A stretch of DNA of 8,510 bases, from positions 1-8,510 of the forward strand of contig JAFYNU010000343.1 of assembly GCA_017547975.1 (NCBI GenBank), read 5' to 3'. The notes beneath the pieces were generated by a model. The model searched no databases. It saw only the letters and a list, made by a program, of their open reading frames with translations, and was not told the DNA's origin. Position 1 is the first letter of the stretch; each line of letters opens with the position of its first letter. The translations under genes were made by a program, and so were the position numbers. This DNA is from Clostridia bacterium (lineage in GTDB: Bacteria > Bacillota > Clostridia > Oscillospirales > QAMX01). Of the stretch, positions 6,683 through 8,510 are shown piece by piece.

Positions 6683-6711
6683 ATTATACCATGGGAGAAA
6701 TCAAAAGAAAA
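6683..6711 (-). promoter_or_regulatory. Extended -10 promoter for the oxidoreductase-parvulin-pseudouridine synthase operon
   Basis: On the minus strand the -10 box is a perfect TATAAT (6688-6683) preceded by TGG, the extended -10 element. The -35 at 17 bases is weak (TTTTCT, 6711-6706), as often seen with extended -10 promoters. Transcription should begin near 6676, leaving a leader of about 107 bases before the ATG at 6568. Confidence 0.65.
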
Positions 6712-6772
6712 GGTCTTTTTCTTACGATTTATACCCTTATTTTTAGTAAATGAGGAATGGGGAGAAGAGCAG

Positions 6773-7774
6773 ATGAAGAAAGCGTTGTTTTTGTGCGATA
6801 GTCCGGACTCCATGGCACGGGTGTACGGAAAAGAGGAATTGGACCGGGTCATATCGTCCTATGACATGCAGGCTGATCACCCGGTGAGCGGTCGGGAGCT
6901 TTGGGAAAATCCCGAGGCCTATCGGGATACCGAAGTGGTATTTTCCACCTGGGGTATGCCAAGCCTGAGTGAAGAGGAAATCAAAACCTGCCTGCCCAAG
7001 CTGGAAGCGGTGATGTATGCGGCGGGATCGGTACAGGCCTTTGCCCGTCCTTTCCTGAATTTGGGAATCAAGGTATTTTCTGCCTGGGCGGCCAATGCCA
7101 TTCCGGTGGTGGAATACACGGTGGCAGCGATTCTTCTTGCCAACAAGGGCTTTTTCGCAACTCTTCCCTTGAAAACAGACCGGGAAGCCGGCAAAAAGGT
7201 TTTTGCCACCTACCGGGGCAACTACGGAGAAAAGGTGGGTCTTTTGGGCCTTGGCATGATCGGACGGGAAGTGGCTCGGCGCCTGAAGGAATACAAACTG
7301 ACCGTTCTTTACTACGATCCCTTCTTCCCGGAAGAAAAGGCGGCGGAATACGGCGTACAGAAAGCCAGCCTGGAAGAGATTTTTGAAAACTGCGGTGTGA
7401 TCTCCAACCATATTGCCAATCTGCCCACAACGGTGGGAATGCTGAACTACGACCATTTCAGAAGAATGCGGCCCAATGCCTTCTTCCTGAACACCGGCCG
7501 CGGTGCCCAGGTGGTGGAGGATGATCTGGTGCGGGCACTGAAGGAAGAACCTGCCCGTTATGCCCTGCTGGACGTAACCTTCCCTGAACCGCCGGAAGAA
7601 GGCCATCCCTTCTATACCATGCCCAACGTTTACATGACACCCCACATTGCGGGCTCCGCCGGAGACGAGTGCCGCCGGATGAGCGATTATATGATCAAAG
7701 AAGCCGAAATTTACTTCGCAGGAGGGAAAACCCAGTACGAAGTCAGCATGAAAATGCTGGAAACTATGGCATAA
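6773..7774 (+). CDS. D-isomer-specific 2-hydroxyacid dehydrogenase, NAD-binding
   Basis: These cytoplasmic enzymes interconvert 2-keto acids and D-2-hydroxy acids with NAD(P)H. Seen: 333 residues, normal for the family. The NAD-binding fold has GLLGLGMIG (156-164) and Asp182 (in YYDPF) at the end of the second strand, which favours NAD over NADP. The catalytic trio is Arg243 (NTGRGAQVVEDD), Glu272 (TFPEPP) and His291 (TPHIAGS). GGGGAG lies eight bases before the ATG. The exact substrate cannot be assigned: it could act on glyoxylate, hydroxypyruvate, a sugar acid or another keto acid. The gene is divergent from the Old Yellow Enzyme operon and shares its control region, which suggests linked or opposed regulation. 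No clear terminator separates it from the next gene, but that gene has its own promoter. Confidence 0.93.
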   Translation: MKKALFLCDSPDSMARVYGKEELDRVISSYDMQADHPVSGRELWENPEAYRDTEVVFSTWGMPSLSEEEIKTCLPKLEAVMYAAGSVQAFARPFLNLGIKVFSAWAANAIPVVEYTVAAILLANKGFFATLPLKTDREAGKKVFATYRGNYGEKVGLLGLGMIGREVARRLKEYKLTVLYYDPFFPEEKAAEYGVQKASLEEIFENCGVISNHIANLPTTVGMLNYDHFRRMRPNAFFLNTGRGAQVVEDDLVRALKEEPARYALLDVTFPEPPEEGHPFYTMPNVYMTPHIAGSAGDECRRMSDYMIKEAEIYFAGGKTQYEVSMKMLETMA

Positions 7775-7790
7775 ATATTTCGCTTTCCTC

Positions 7791-7819
7791 TTGCAAATAC
7801 TATCAAAAGGTGATATACT
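7791..7819 (+). promoter_or_regulatory. Extended -10 promoter of the Asp/Cys-rich protein gene
   Basis: TTGCAA (7791-7796), a 17-base spacer ending in TGA, then TATACT (7814-7819, 5 of 6). The TGn before the -10 makes it an extended -10 promoter, likely a strong one. The start should be near 7826, giving a leader of about 50 bases with AAAGGGG (7861-7867) ahead of the ATG. Confidence 0.75.
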
Positions 7820-7877
7820 ATAGAAAGCTATGGTATCGAATATTACCGGCTCATAATTTGAAAGGGGTATACTGAAT

Positions 7878-8138
7878 ATGAAAAAGGTAGCTCAGGTTAT
7901 TGGTATTATTGTTATTGCTCTTGGCGTTCTGGCCGGCGTTGCTCTGCTTGTAAAGAAGTTCTTCTTTGATGATTGCTGCTGTGACGATTGCGACTGCGAC
8001 GATTGTGACTGCGACTGTGATTGCGACTGCGAAGACGAAGAATTCGAATGCGAATGCTGCTGCGCAGACGAAGAAGACGAAGAAGCTTGCTGCTGCTGCG
8101 AAGCTGAAGAAGCTCCCGCTGAAGAAGCTGCTGAATAA
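7878..8138 (+). CDS. Small membrane-anchored Asp/Glu/Cys-rich protein, possible metal-binding (metallothionein-like)
   Basis: I do not recognise a family. Seen: 86 residues. A hydrophobic segment at 4-25 (VAQVIGIIVIALGVLAGVALLV) is flanked by Lys2-Lys3 and Lys26-Lys27, followed by three Phe. From residue 31 the tail is nearly all Asp, Glu and Cys: 18 Cys and 29 acidic residues in 56 positions, no His and no Lys. Cys comes in runs (33-35, 60-62, 71-74) and in a strict alternation with Asp (43-51). In an extended strand this would put thiols on one face and carboxylates on the other. The tail could chelate soft metals, hold an Fe-S or metal cluster, or form disulfides if outside the cell; the side of the membrane is unclear. 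The gene has its own promoter, ribosome site (AAAGGGG) and terminator, so it is a stand-alone, probably well-expressed unit. That it is a real gene is well supported; the role is inference. Confidence 0.85.
   Translation: MKKVAQVIGIIVIALGVLAGVALLVKKFFFDDCCCDDCDCDDCDCDCDCDCEDEEFECECCCADEEDEEACCCCEAEEAPAEEAAE
7968..8030 (+). repeat. Low-complexity tandem array of GAY and TGY codons
   Basis: Codons 31-51 of the small protein gene are only Asp (GAT/GAC) and Cys (TGC/TGT). Synonymous bases vary between units while the amino acids do not, so protein-level selection, not recent copying alone, seems to keep the pattern. Confidence 0.7.
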
Positions 8139-8158
8139 GCCACAGTTTCCAAAAACAG

Positions 8159-8187
8159 AGAACCGCGGAATTCCGCGGTTCTTTTTT
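8159..8187 (+). terminator. Strong intrinsic terminator of the Asp/Cys-rich gene, probably two-way
   Basis: A perfect 24-base palindrome (8159-8182, stem of about 10 bp around GGAATTCC) is followed by a six-T run (8182-8187). A five-A run (8151-8155) lies on the other side, so it can also stop transcripts from the minus-strand gene that ends here. It begins 20 bases after the small gene's stop. Confidence 0.92.
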
Positions 8188-8467
8188 ATGCAAAAATAAA
8201 GTGTAGTATCCAGGACAGCGAGAGAAGAAACGATAGTCCGGAAAGGATCCAAAGGAGGCGGGCGGGGAATCGATTTTCTGTCCCTCCGGTATAATCCCCA
8301 ACGATACGTTCTGCCTCCGAAAGAAAATCCCGGGAAGAAATGCCTCCTTCGTCCCGCAGGACAAAGATGACCTCATCAAATCCGCTGGCATCATTGCCTT
8401 TCAGGACTACGACCCGTTTGGAAAGACCGTTTTTTGCATAACGACATTTGGCTTTTACTTTATTCAT
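8186..8467 (-). CDS. Small tail-anchored protein of unknown function
   Basis: I do not recognise the family with confidence. Seen: 93 residues. The first 60 or so are soluble and mixed (RVVVLKG and FDEVIFVLRDE look like two strands, EAERIVGDY like a helix). Residues 71-93 (LLWILSGLSFLLSLSWILHF and on) form one membrane segment at the very C-terminus, next to Arg66 and Arg70, which fits a cytoplasmic N-terminal domain with a tail anchor. AGGAGG lies about seven bases before the ATG at 8465-8467, so it is a real start. The stop codon (8186-8188) lies at the end of the T-run of the convergent terminator. Its promoter is probably outside the window on the right. Confidence 0.75.
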   Translation of the reverse strand: MNKVKAKCRYAKNGLSKRVVVLKGNDASGFDEVIFVLRDEGGISSRDFLSEAERIVGDYTGGTENRFPARLLWILSGLSFLLSLSWILHFIFA

Positions 8468-8510
8468 TCGGTTCCTCCTGTTATATTTGTGTTTTCCTTA
8501 GGAAGCCAAA

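Noticed and set aside
6569..6772. A known riboswitch in the leaders of the divergent pair
   Set aside because: I could not match the FMN or any other riboswitch core; only the simple inverted repeat stands out.
6743..7645. A 300-codon minus-strand open frame over the dehydrogenase
   Set aside because: It is a shadow of the dehydrogenase, rich in His, Gly and Phe with no recognisable domain.
7968..8130. A CRISPR-like or satellite array
   Set aside because: The repeat unit is only a few bases, with no spacers; it is explained by the coding of a biased protein.
7851..8252. Minus-strand frames over the Asp/Cys-rich gene, one rich in Ser and Gln
   Set aside because: They are the reverse reading of the GAY/TGY tract; the plus frame has promoter, ribosome site and terminator in the right places.

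Overview
The window looks like a chromosomal segment of a Gram-positive anaerobe of the Clostridia type (inference, not proven). The pointers are strong GGAGG-type Shine-Dalgarno sites before most genes, sigma-A-like promoters in AT-rich gaps between moderately GC-rich genes, two lipoproteins with type II signal peptides, and clostridial-type flavin oxidoreductases. No mobile element, CRISPR array, tRNA or rRNA gene was seen.

Left part (1-1954, minus strand): a Leloir / nucleotide-sugar operon. It has galE (844-1860), then a phosphoglucomutase/phosphomannomutase gene that runs off the left edge (1-831; only its N-terminal half is here), read from one promoter near 1926-1954. Together they would link UDP-galactose, UDP-glucose and glucose-1-phosphate to glucose-6-phosphate.

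Middle left (1987-3320, plus strand): a small FMN nitroreductase (2043-2603) followed by a 184-residue lipoprotein (2645-3199) that resembles a stripped-down sulfite-oxidase-type molybdopterin-binding fold. The pair ends in a hairpin terminator. From the right it meets a convergent minus-strand operon: an Old-Yellow-Enzyme-type oxidoreductase with a C-terminal four-cysteine motif (5255-6568), a PrsA/SurA-like parvulin lipoprotein (4240-5238) and an RluA-family rRNA pseudouridine synthase (3368-4243). The last two overlap by four bases.

Middle right (6569-7774): the oxidoreductase operon and a divergent D-2-hydroxyacid dehydrogenase (6773-7774) share a control region. Its two predicted promoters point at each other, so the 5' leaders should overlap, with a 7-bp inverted repeat between the two start sites.

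Right end (7791-8467): the most unusual item. A separately promoted and terminated gene (7878-8138) encodes an 86-residue protein with one membrane segment and a tail made almost only of Asp, Glu and Cys (18 Cys, 29 acidic, no His). It looks like a membrane-anchored, metallothionein-like or metal-buffering protein of no family I recognise. It converges on a small gene for a tail-anchored protein of unknown function (8186-8467), whose stop codon lies at the end of the shared terminator's T-run.
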